From positions 186,001 to 250,000 of the forward strand of contig CBDCTW010000023.1 of assembly GCA_965222425.1 (NCBI GenBank): 64,000 bases of DNA. Reading direction: 5' to 3'. This DNA is from CBDCNP01 sp965222425 (GTDB lineage: Bacteria > Acidobacteriota > Vicinamibacteria > Marinacidobacterales > DATDRI01). Below the pieces are notes generated by a model that had not been told where the DNA came from, made no database searches, and saw only the letters and a program-made list of their open reading frames with translations. Both the position numbers and the translations under genes were made by a program. Below, in pieces: positions 7,585 to 15,505 of this stretch. The number at the start of each line of letters is the position of its first letter. The first letter of the stretch is position 1.

Positions 7585-9267
7585 CTAGTCAGGGGCGCCT
7601 AAACCACGCGGGCGCCATGACCAGACATAGGCAGGGTGCCCCTCCAATACAGTTAGACGCGTCCCGTTGGTCGCGGATCCGAGGTCCTGGACCGCGCCCG
7701 AAGGCCAACGAATTTGGACGTTATCCACGGCCGCCGCGTCACCGAGGCCGAAGATTAATTCCAAACCGCCCTGTGAGAGGAAGCTGAATCCCGCCTTGAC
7801 CTCCTTGATGAGCGTCCGCTCGCCGAACCGAACCGACACCCGAGCACCCACCGCCGATCGGTTCGATTCTCGGCCCACCAATTGTAGGGCGAGCCACCCA
7901 TTGCGGTTCCCCGCCTCGTTTCGGAGAAGTTGAGGAGCGTCCCCGGACACGTTGACCAAGATATCCTCGTCTCCATCTTGGTCGTAGTCCGCGGCCGAAG
8001 CCCCTCGCACCACATTCTCCACGGCAAACGCCTCGCCCAGCTTGGGCCCGATCTCCTCGAAGGCGCCGTCACCCCGATTACGAAACATGAAGTTGCGCTC
8101 CCGGTAAGTGGAGACGCTGTTAAAGAGGTGGATGTTATCAACGATGTGCCCGTTGCCCACGAACAGATCCAAGTAGCTGTCGTTGTCGTAGTCGATAAAG
8201 AAGGCGCCGAAGCCCACGAAATTGAGGGAGGGCTCGGCGATACCACTGTTGTAGGAAACGTCGGTGAAAACACCGTTGGGGTCGCCCCGATAAAGGGCGT
8301 TGTACTCGAAGTCCAGATGGACCGAGATAATGTCCAGCCAACCATCACCATCGTAGTCGGCGAAATCGGTACCCATCCCGGCCTGCGTTTGCCCATCCTC
8401 GCTGTATCCGACGCCCGCGAGTAGCGTCACGTCCTCGAAGTTTCCCTTCCCGTCGTTCTGAAAGAGAAAGTTCCTCATCGAGTCGTTGGCTACGTAGATG
8501 TCCGCATCTCCGTCGTTGTCGTAGTCGCCCCAGACAACTCCCAGACTCTTGCCGTCATCAGCTACATAGACGCCGGCGTCTTTGGTGACGTCGGCGAAGG
8601 TACCATCTCCGTTATTACGCAAGAGAATGCTCGGCTCCACGTCATAGACATCGGGATGACAATAGGCCTTCATGTTCTTGGCCAGATTGCCGCAAAACTT
8701 GTGGTTGTCAATTCGAAAGTTCACGTAGCGGCACAAGTAGAGGTCGACGAAACCATCGCCGTCCATGTCGCCGAACGCGGCGCTGGTGCTCCAGCCTCCA
8801 GCCGTCATACCGGCCTCTTGGGTGACGTCCACGAAGGTACCATCACCGTTGTTATGAAAGAGTACGTTGCGACCGAAATTGGTCACGTAGAGATCGACGT
8901 CGCCATCGTTATCGATGTCCGCCGCGGCCATTCCCATGCCCCATCCCGCATCGTCGACTCCGGCGGCCTCGGAAACATCCGTGAACTTCCCTTCTCCATC
9001 GTTTCGATAAAGAGCGTTTACCGGCGGCCCATGAGTCTCCGCCGAGCCGGGTAAGGGGGAACCATTGAGGAGGTATATGTCGACGTCACCGTCGCCGTCG
9101 TAGTCAAAAAAACCCCCGCCCGATCCGATAGACTCGACCATGTATTTTTCGTTGGTGGCGGCGTTGTAGTGGACGAAGTCGATCCCACTGTCTTTGGCCA
9201 CATCGACGAAGAAATCCCCGTCTGCAATCGTCCAGAAAAACAACAGCAACGCCGCAGTCAACCTCAT
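7585..9267 (-). CDS. Secreted CRTAC-type protein: FG-GAP/VCBS repeats plus ASPIC/UnbV domain
   Basis: A 560-residue protein with a signal peptide (MRLTAALLLFFWTIADG), about six FG-GAP/VCBS units marked by DYDGDGDVDIYLLNGS, DIDNDGDVDLYVTNFG and similar calcium-binding DxDxDG loops, and a C-terminal ASPIC/UnbV domain (VGARVSVRFGERTLIKEV ... IRWPSGAVQDL). It probably folds as an extracytoplasmic beta-propeller that binds Ca2+. Its ATG overlaps the TPR gene stop by four bases (ATGA), so the two are translationally coupled. A paralogue lies at 21138-22850. The binding partner is unknown. Confidence 0.9.
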   Translation of the reverse strand: MRLTAALLLFFWTIADGDFFVDVAKDSGIDFVHYNAATNEKYMVESIGSGGGFFDYDGDGDVDIYLLNGSPLPGSAETHGPPVNALYRNDGEGKFTDVSEAAGVDDAGWGMGMAAADIDNDGDVDLYVTNFGRNVLFHNNGDGTFVDVTQEAGMTAGGWSTSAAFGDMDGDGFVDLYLCRYVNFRIDNHKFCGNLAKNMKAYCHPDVYDVEPSILLRNNGDGTFADVTKDAGVYVADDGKSLGVVWGDYDNDGDADIYVANDSMRNFLFQNDGKGNFEDVTLLAGVGYSEDGQTQAGMGTDFADYDGDGWLDIISVHLDFEYNALYRGDPNGVFTDVSYNSGIAEPSLNFVGFGAFFIDYDNDSYLDLFVGNGHIVDNIHLFNSVSTYRERNFMFRNRGDGAFEEIGPKLGEAFAVENVVRGASAADYDQDGDEDILVNVSGDAPQLLRNEAGNRNGWLALQLVGRESNRSAVGARVSVRFGERTLIKEVKAGFSFLSQGGLELIFGLGDAAAVDNVQIRWPSGAVQDLGSATNGTRLTVLEGHPAYVWSWRPRGLGAPD

Positions 9268-10697
9268 TGATTCACGTTCCCCGACGTACTGAGCGCCCGA
9301 TAGCGCGCCATCGCTTGTTCTTCCTCCAGCAGCTTGCCAAGAGCGTGATAGGCGGAAGCCAAGTTGAGTTGAGTGGTTGGATTGGACGGCTCCAGCGCCG
9401 CGGATTTGAGATAGCAATCCACAGCCTCCGCGGGACGGCCGGAGTCGGCCAAGATGGACCCCAAGAGGATCCATCCGTCCGGAAACCCCGGTATCAATTC
9501 CACGGCGCGGCGGGTGGCTGGTTCCGCCGCGGCGAGATTACCGGCGCGCGTTTCGAAAAGCCCCCACAAGTAATGTAGCTCGCCGACCGAGTCGTCATAC
9601 CGAAGCGCTTCCTCGATCCATCGCTTAGCCTCTGGCAGCCGGCCCTTCGAGTAGGCGATCTTAGCAAGCACCGAGTGCGCGTTCGCGTTTTGGGGATCCA
9701 ACTCCAACACCGCTTTGAAGGTGGCCTCGGCCTCGTTCATCTTGCCCTGCTCCAGTAGCTCGCGACCTCTCTTATAGGTGACTTTGATCTGAGCGTCGCG
9801 GTGATCCCGCTGCTCGGTCTCCTCGTTCAGCCTCTGAAACTGCTGTCCAGCCTCTTTGGCCTCTTCCTCTCTTCCCAACTGCTGATACAGAGTCGCCAGA
9901 ACGTAGAAGACATTGGGGGAATCGGGATGATCTTTCGCGGCACCGGTAAGTAGCTCGAGCGCCTCCTCTGTCTTGCCTTGTCGGGTCAGAATACGTCCGA
10001 GTAGTATTTGGGTCTCGAGGTGCCGGGGGTCGACTTCGAGGGCTCGCCGGAGATAGGTTTCTGCTTCTGGGTAGTCGTCCCGCGCACGGCTCAAGCTCTT
10101 TCCGATTCGGTAGAGAAGCTCTGGTGACGGATCTGTCTGCAACCCCTCTTTCCAGACTTCCATCGCCTCGGCGTGCCGGCGGGCGCCGGTGAGATGGTCT
10201 CCAAGAAGCACCCGGGCATTCACATCGCCCGGCCGGAGCTCGACATAGCGACCAAGCGTCACGAGCGCTTCTTCTGTCTTTTGCTGGGCCTCGTAAATCG
10301 CGGCAAGAATAAGTAACGCCTCCGGCATCGGCTCAGGGGACGTGACCGCCAACTCCAAAGCTTGAACCGCCTCATCTTTTAGCCCGGCACGATACAAGCT
10401 CTCGCCTAACGCGAATTGGAGAGGGCGCTCCTCGGGCGCGAGCTCTGCCGCTCGGCGATACGCAAGGATGGCCTCGGATAACAGTCCGTGTTTGTGCAGC
10501 AGCCCGCCGATGTTGTAGTGCGCATAGGGATTATCCGGAGAAACGTGCGCCGCAGCACGAAAGGTCTCGAGCGCCTCGACGTATTTGCCCTGGTCGGAGA
10601 GCGCCTCTGCCCGGCGGAACAGCTCCTCGAACTCCTCCGCCGGCCCGAGAAAACCGAAGCCGAACGAAACCAGAAAGGCGAGAACCGCGACACTCAC
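9264..10697 (-). CDS. Secreted or membrane-anchored TPR-repeat protein
   Basis: A 477-residue protein: an N-terminal signal or anchor segment (MSVAVLAFLVSFGFGFLGPA) followed by about twelve tetratricopeptide units, e.g. LFRRAEALSDQGKYVEALE and AHYNIGGLLHKHGLLSEAI, with a charged coiled-coil-like insert near residues 285-305. TPR arrays are protein-binding scaffolds. It overlaps both neighbours by four bases (TMTC gene upstream, CRTAC gene downstream), so all three are one translational unit. Tetratricopeptide plus CRTAC pairs are common in Acidobacteriota, but their job is not known. Confidence 0.88.
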   Translation of the reverse strand: MSVAVLAFLVSFGFGFLGPAEEFEELFRRAEALSDQGKYVEALETFRAAAHVSPDNPYAHYNIGGLLHKHGLLSEAILAYRRAAELAPEERPLQFALGESLYRAGLKDEAVQALELAVTSPEPMPEALLILAAIYEAQQKTEEALVTLGRYVELRPGDVNARVLLGDHLTGARRHAEAMEVWKEGLQTDPSPELLYRIGKSLSRARDDYPEAETYLRRALEVDPRHLETQILLGRILTRQGKTEEALELLTGAAKDHPDSPNVFYVLATLYQQLGREEEAKEAGQQFQRLNEETEQRDHRDAQIKVTYKRGRELLEQGKMNEAEATFKAVLELDPQNANAHSVLAKIAYSKGRLPEAKRWIEEALRYDDSVGELHYLWGLFETRAGNLAAAEPATRRAVELIPGFPDGWILLGSILADSGRPAEAVDCYLKSAALEPSNPTTQLNLASAYHALGKLLEEEQAMARYRALSTSGNVNQ

Positions 10698-12164
10698 GGC
10701 CTGACGCCCAGGGCGGCGAGATTCTCCCGGGCCGCGGCAAGCTCGGGATTCACAGAAAGGGCCTTCCGAAACTCATCGGCCGCCTCGGCACGGCGCCCCA
10801 TCCGGGCCAGGGCGATACCCAAGCTGTTATGCGCCTCATAGGAGCCCGGGTCCAGCTCCGATGCTTTCCGGTAATGCTTCTCCGCCCCCGTCAGATCGCC
10901 CTCGTTCAAGAATACGCTCGCAAGATTGAGCAACCCCAGCACCAGATCAGGATCCGAGGCCAGCGCTTTTTTATAGAAACCCTTCGCCTGGGATCGTTGT
11001 CTCCGGCGTTCCTCGATAACCCCGAGGTAGTTCCAGGCTCGCGCATCGTCCGGCTCCAGCTCGAGCGCGCGCCGATGCCATTGCTCAGCGTCATCCATGT
11101 TGCCCGCCATGCCGAGGAGGACGCCTACATCGTTGGCGGCAGCCGCGCTCGGCTGGCTCTCGAACGACGTACGAAACAGCTCCAAGGCTCTGCTCGTGTC
11201 CCCCTCGTTAGCCCGCTCACGACCCACGGCAAGGCTGATCTCGGCCAGCGCAGACCGGCTCTGGCCCGAGGCGGGGTCGAGCTTCAAGGCGTGCTCGAGG
11301 ACCGAACCAGCTTCCTCCAACCGCCAGCGCTTGTAAAGTAAGAGTCCAAGGGCCTCGTGAACAGAGGGCATGAAGGGCGCGTGAGCCACCGCCTCCCGGA
11401 GAGCCGCCTCGGCCTCGGAGGGCTCTCCGGCGGACTCGAGCGCTTGCCCCAGGCTCACCAGTCCACCCGAATGACCAGGGGCAATCTCTAGGCCCCGACG
11501 GAAGGCGGCCGCGCCTTCCCGATAATCGCCCTTCTCGACGAGCGCCGTTCCGAGAAGGAAATGGCTCCGTGCACTGGCGGGTGACGCCTCCGTCGTCCGC
11601 CGAAAGAGCGTCTCGTTGTCGACCCAGTCTCGATTGCGCGCCACGGTCATTCCCAGCCCCACCACGACCGCCGCCACCAGCAGGACATGGGCGGCTCGCG
11701 GCCATCGCTTTCTCAAGGACTCGAGGCCCAGGCCGGCAAGGAAACAGGCACCGAACGATGGAAGGTAGGTCAGCCTCTCGGCAAGCAAAGTTCCAAGCGG
11801 GATAAGAACATGCACCAAACCAAGAACCGGTAGCACCACCGCCCCAATGGCGAAGGCAACGAGGCGTCGCCCCCACCTCCAGGCGAGCGCCGTGCCAACG
11901 CCCGCCGCCACCAGCAACGCCAGACCTGCTAAAACACGCCCATCCAGGATCGAGCTCGGCAGCGGAATCTGGTTGAAGGAGCAATCGGCCGAGAGCCGGT
12001 AAGGCGCGAACAACAATTGTAAATACTTCGCGAACAGCATCGGGGCGGCGAGGACGCGGGTGCCGAGCGTCGCATGGGCCGCCGGATTGTCGAGCACCCC
12101 GATCTCTCGCCCGGTCAGGCCAAATCCTCCCACGGCCGTGTGCCTCATGATCGCGTACGCCACG
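10694..12164 (-). pseudogene. TMTC-like membrane TPR protein, C-terminal part (split by IS21-family element)
   Basis: This is the 3' part of a gene interrupted by an insertion element. It encodes the last membrane segments, the loop region HVLIPLGTLLAERLTYLPS typical of TMTC/DUF1736 proteins, and then about eight TPR units running to the C-terminus. Joining base 14734 to base 12164 (one copy of the five-base target duplication removed) restores an uninterrupted frame across the site: LVAAIVAYAIMRHT. The intact protein would be 706 residues. Such proteins resemble eukaryotic O-mannosyltransferase TMTCs; enzyme activity here is only inferred. The downstream TPR gene overlaps by four bases, so the insertion is probably polar on it. 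Confidence 0.88.
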
Positions 12165-12314
12165 TGTGTTTGTCCACTCGGTCTGGCCCACTTTGCTCAT
12201 CTAATTTGGCCCACCCTAAGTTATTGATTAATAAAGACGAGCTGTAAGAAAGCCCCTTTCCTTATTCCGCGGCCGGAACGAAGTGCAGGCCGCGGCTAGT
12301 GAAACCCAACGAAC

Positions 12315-13088
12315 TCATGCCTTTATGGTCTTTTTCTCGCTCTTCAGGGTGCGCCGGAACCGATAGGATTCGGTGCCGGTTTCGAGTATGTGCGCCTGGT
12401 CCGTGACTCGGTCGAGCAGTGCCTTGCACAGGCGGACGTTCGTGAACACCTGGGTCCACTCCGAGAAGGGCAGGTTGGTGGTGATCACGAGCGCCGCCCT
12501 TTCGCATCGTTCCGAAACCACTTGGAACAGAAGCTCGGCGCCGACATCGGCGAGTGGGACGTAGCCGAGCTCGTCGATGCACAACAACTCGTAGCGGGCG
12601 TAGCGACGGATCACTCGCGAGAGTTCGTGCTCCTCCCTAGCTTCAACGAGTTCGTTGACGAGTCTCGAGGCCGTCGTGAAGCGAACGCGGCGACGTTGCT
12701 GGCACGCCGCTACACACAATGCCGTGGCCAGATGAGTCTTGCCTGTGCCGGCATCGCCGAGAAACAGAACCGGCCGTGCATGGTCGATGTAGTCGCCTTC
12801 GGCCAGTTCTCGTATCCGACGGGCGGAGACCTTCGGCGATTGCGAGAAGTCGAACTCCTCGAGCGTCTTCGCTCTCGGTAGTTGTGCTTCCTTCAGTCGT
12901 CTTTGAACCGCGCGGTGTTCACGCTCCTCGACTTCGGCGCTGAGCAGCACGTCGAGGTAGCGGACATAGCTGTGCTCGTCGCGCTGCGCTTGTTCGGCAA
13001 TCTTCTGGAACTGCGTTGCCACGCTCGGCATGCGAAGCGTCTTGCAATGCTGACGGATGCTCTGGAGCTCGATGCTCTTCGCGTTCAC
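12315..13088 (-). CDS. istB: IS21-family transposition helper ATPase IstB
   Basis: A 257-residue AAA+ ATPase that assists the IstA transposase in target choice. It has the Walker A motif GDAGTGKTHLA (about residues 110-120), Walker B ELLCIDELGYVPL, and sensor TTNLPFSEW, all standard for IstB/DnaC-like helpers. Length is normal. Its ATG overlaps the istA stop by four bases. No lesion is seen. Confidence 0.94.
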   Translation of the reverse strand: MNAKSIELQSIRQHCKTLRMPSVATQFQKIAEQAQRDEHSYVRYLDVLLSAEVEEREHRAVQRRLKEAQLPRAKTLEEFDFSQSPKVSARRIRELAEGDYIDHARPVLFLGDAGTGKTHLATALCVAACQQRRRVRFTTASRLVNELVEAREEHELSRVIRRYARYELLCIDELGYVPLADVGAELLFQVVSERCERAALVITTNLPFSEWTQVFTNVRLCKALLDRVTDQAHILETGTESYRFRRTLKSEKKTIKA

Positions 13089-14626
13089 GAGTTCACCTCG
13101 CCGATCAGCGCGTTGTAATGGCCAACACCTGGCAAGGAACGTTCGTACTTCGTGAGCTCTCCGAGCTCCACATCGCCAAGAGCCTGCGCCTGCTCACGTC
13201 GAAGAACTGATGATTCGACGAGGTGACGGATCGCCTCAGCATCCGTACAGCCGAGTTCGAGCGCTTGACTCACCGCCTCACGCAGCTTGTCGTAGCCGTG
13301 CTCGCGGCCGAGCTGCACGAGCTCGACCATCTGGCGGGTTCCTTCGAGCTTCCCGTGACGTCGATTCAGCTTGGACCACAACTCGTCGTAGCTCGTGGGC
13401 CACCGACCTTTCTCCCGCCATTGAGCGAGCGGCGTCGAGCCGGCCAACGCTCCAGGCTTCCTGACCAGAACATCCAAGTAGTGCTCGAGTTCATAAATCG
13501 ACTGGCTGCGGCCGTAGCAGCGCTCGTGGCGTGCCACGACGTGGCCCTCGTGCCAGATCTCAACTTCCAACGGCAGTAGCTTGGCCACAACTCGCCGGTC
13601 CCGTTTCAACGGAGTCGAGTACCAGTTCGTGCCGACTCGAACGCAGCCTTTCTTGTTCACCTTTGCAAATCGTCGCTCCTCGATATCGAACCCCTCGACG
13701 GTCAATGGCAACAGATGCTCCCGTTCAAGCTCCATCGCTGTTCCGACAGCATGCTCCTTGCCGCTAATGTGGCGCGTCGCATCCTTGAGACAGCACGAGA
13801 GCAGATACTCGTTCAGCTCATCCCAGTTCGAAAACTCCGGTACCGGCGTCAGATAGTTGCGCCGGAAGTAGCCGACTTCGCTTTCCACCCCGCCCTTCTC
13901 GTTGCCTCGACTCGGATTACAAAACTCCGAGTCGAATCCCCAATGGGAGCGAAACGCCACGAATCGCTCCGTCTGCTCTCGTTGATAACCACGCAGAATC
14001 TTAGTGACCGCGAGTGACAGGTTGTCGTAGCGCATGCGGCGGAACACGCCACCAAAGAACTCGAACGCATGCTCCTGCGCTTCGAAAAATGCTTGTTGCG
14101 TCGGACGCGGATAGCCGCGATGCAACGCGCCTCCTCCCGCCATGCTTCGGACTACGAGCGTGTGGACCTTCTCGAGCTCACCTCCGATCCGCGCGTACGC
14201 CTCGTACCAGTCCACTTGCCCTTCATCGCCCCACGCGTAGCTCTGCGGAACAAAAATCTCTGTGTCCTTCAGGCCGAGCTCGCTCTTCCGACGAGCGACG
14301 TAGCGACGTACCGTTGATTCGCCAATCTCATGCTCCGGATGCTCGGCGCGCAACCGGGACCAGATACGACGAGCCGTATGGCGTTGCTTCCGAGGCGCTC
14401 GCTTGTCCTCCTTCAGGACCGCGTCGATGAACTCGCGTACTTCCTCAAGCTTCGGACTCGCACGCTCCGCGACTTTACGCTCCGGCGGTACCGCGCTCTC
14501 CAGCGCCTGACGCACCATCCGACGGTGTACTCCGAACTCCTTCGCCACTCCCTTTATCGTTCCTACTCCGTGCTCGTACTCGCCACGGATCTGCTCGAAC
14601 AATCGCACTTTCGCACCCCTTTTCAA
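13085..14626 (-). CDS. istA: IS21-family transposase IstA
   Basis: A 513-residue DDE transposase. It starts with a helix-turn-helix region (GVGTIKGVAKEFGVHRRMVRQ), followed by the integrase core: first Asp in GQVDWYEAYA, second Asp in MRYDNLSLAV, and Glu in GGVESEVGYFRR. A C-terminal beta-barrel domain follows. Its length is within the IS21 range. The gene is intact and ends in a four-base overlap with istB. Confidence 0.94.
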   Translation of the reverse strand: MKRGAKVRLFEQIRGEYEHGVGTIKGVAKEFGVHRRMVRQALESAVPPERKVAERASPKLEEVREFIDAVLKEDKRAPRKQRHTARRIWSRLRAEHPEHEIGESTVRRYVARRKSELGLKDTEIFVPQSYAWGDEGQVDWYEAYARIGGELEKVHTLVVRSMAGGGALHRGYPRPTQQAFFEAQEHAFEFFGGVFRRMRYDNLSLAVTKILRGYQREQTERFVAFRSHWGFDSEFCNPSRGNEKGGVESEVGYFRRNYLTPVPEFSNWDELNEYLLSCCLKDATRHISGKEHAVGTAMELEREHLLPLTVEGFDIEERRFAKVNKKGCVRVGTNWYSTPLKRDRRVVAKLLPLEVEIWHEGHVVARHERCYGRSQSIYELEHYLDVLVRKPGALAGSTPLAQWREKGRWPTSYDELWSKLNRRHGKLEGTRQMVELVQLGREHGYDKLREAVSQALELGCTDAEAIRHLVESSVLRREQAQALGDVELGELTKYERSLPGVGHYNALIGEVNS

Positions 14627-14728
14627 CCGACCCTCCTCTCCGGGTTCTTCCCCGGCTCAGGGTATCGGTCTCGATGGGGTGGGCCAAATCAAATGAGCGA
14701 AATGGGCCAATTCAGACTAGCGAACACA

Positions 14729-15383
14729 CCACGATCGCCGCCACCAGCGGGAGGTAGGTTCTGGCTCGAAGGCGCCCGGCCACCGAGGCATCGTACAGAA
14801 GGAACAAGGGAAGAGCGAAAACGGCCGATTCCTTGGAGAGGAGCGCCAAGACGACGAGCCCGAAGACGGCAACGGGCAGACCCCCGCGAGCGCCGGGCTG
14901 TCGTCGGTTGATGATCACGAGGCCCATCGCCCCCAGCACGAACAGAAAGGCCAGAATCTCCGCCCGCCCCACGATCCCGCTCACCGTTTCGGTGTGCACG
15001 GGATGGACCGCGAACAGAGCGCCGGCGGCGAGAGACACGAAGCCCCCCGCACCGAGAGCCCGCAGCAAGAAGTAAACCATTAAGCTCACCATGGCGTGGA
15101 GCAGGTTGTTGACGAGGTGAAAGCCGAATGGCCCGGCTCCTGAAAGAGCCCGGTTCAAGCCGAAACTGAGAAGCGTGAGCGGTCGGTAGAGACCGGCCGA
15201 GACAAGCTCTCCCCAATAGCTGCTCCCGAGGAGGCCACCCCAATTGAGCTCCTGAACGTCAGGATTTAGCTCGATGATGAAACGGTCGTCGTAGACGAAG
15301 CCGTTACCGAGGTTGTTCAGGTAGGCGACCAGCGCCAAGGTAGAGACGGCGGCGGCGCACAGCTTCGGAGGCCAGCGCGTCAC
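14729..15383 (-). pseudogene. TMTC-like membrane TPR protein, N-terminal part (split by IS21-family element)
   Basis: The 5' part of the interrupted gene, from ATG 15381-15383. It encodes about 218 residues with an N-terminal helix, the luminal motif NGFVYDDRFII with an acidic pair, YRPLTLLSFGLN, HLVNNLLHAMVS and several further membrane helices including ALLSKESAVFALPLF. These are hallmarks of TMTC/DUF1736 (GT-C-fold) proteins. The frame runs into the IS21-family element and stops within it (CSLV then TGA). A terminator of the upstream receptor gene lies just before this start, so the TMTC-TPR-CRTAC unit needs its own promoter. Confidence 0.88.
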
Positions 15384-15436
15384 AGGGCGGGGGGCGTTTC
15401 CCGGCGCTCGAGAAAATCCCCAGCTTTCTTGGACAT

Positions 15437-15484
15437 CAAGAAAAACGCAAAAGCGGCCGGCCCCAAAAGACTGGAGCCGGCCGC
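15437..15484 (-). terminator. Rho-independent terminator of the TonB-dependent receptor gene
   Basis: On the minus strand a perfect nine-base GC stem (GCGGCCGGC / GCCGGCCGC, 15476-15484 and 15453-15461) with a 14-base loop is followed by TTTTGCGTTTTTCTTG. It lies 22 bases after the receptor stop codon, a textbook position and structure. Confidence 0.85.
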
Positions 15485-15505
15485 CGATTGGCCAAAGACT
15501 TCCGA

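Larger units (their letters stand above)
12165..14728 (-). mobile_element. Complete IS21-family insertion sequence (2564 bp)
   Basis: The element carries istA and istB in the usual overlapping order. Its ends are imperfect 52-base inverted repeats (12165-12216 and 14677-14728), both starting TGTGTT and sharing TGGCCCA, GCTCAT and ATTTGGCCCACCC. It is flanked by the five-base direct repeat CCACG (12160-12164 and 14729-14733), the target duplication. Removing the element and one CCACG copy restores the host gene in frame. All features match IS21 (TG...CA ends, two genes, 4-8 base duplication). Both genes are intact, so the element may still move. Confidence 0.95.

Noticed and set aside
11217..12200. 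327-codon minus-strand frame overlapping the TMTC 3' part
   Set aside because: Same strand, different frame, Gly/Arg/Ala-rich nonsense. The TPR frame is the real one and the start would lie inside the IS element.
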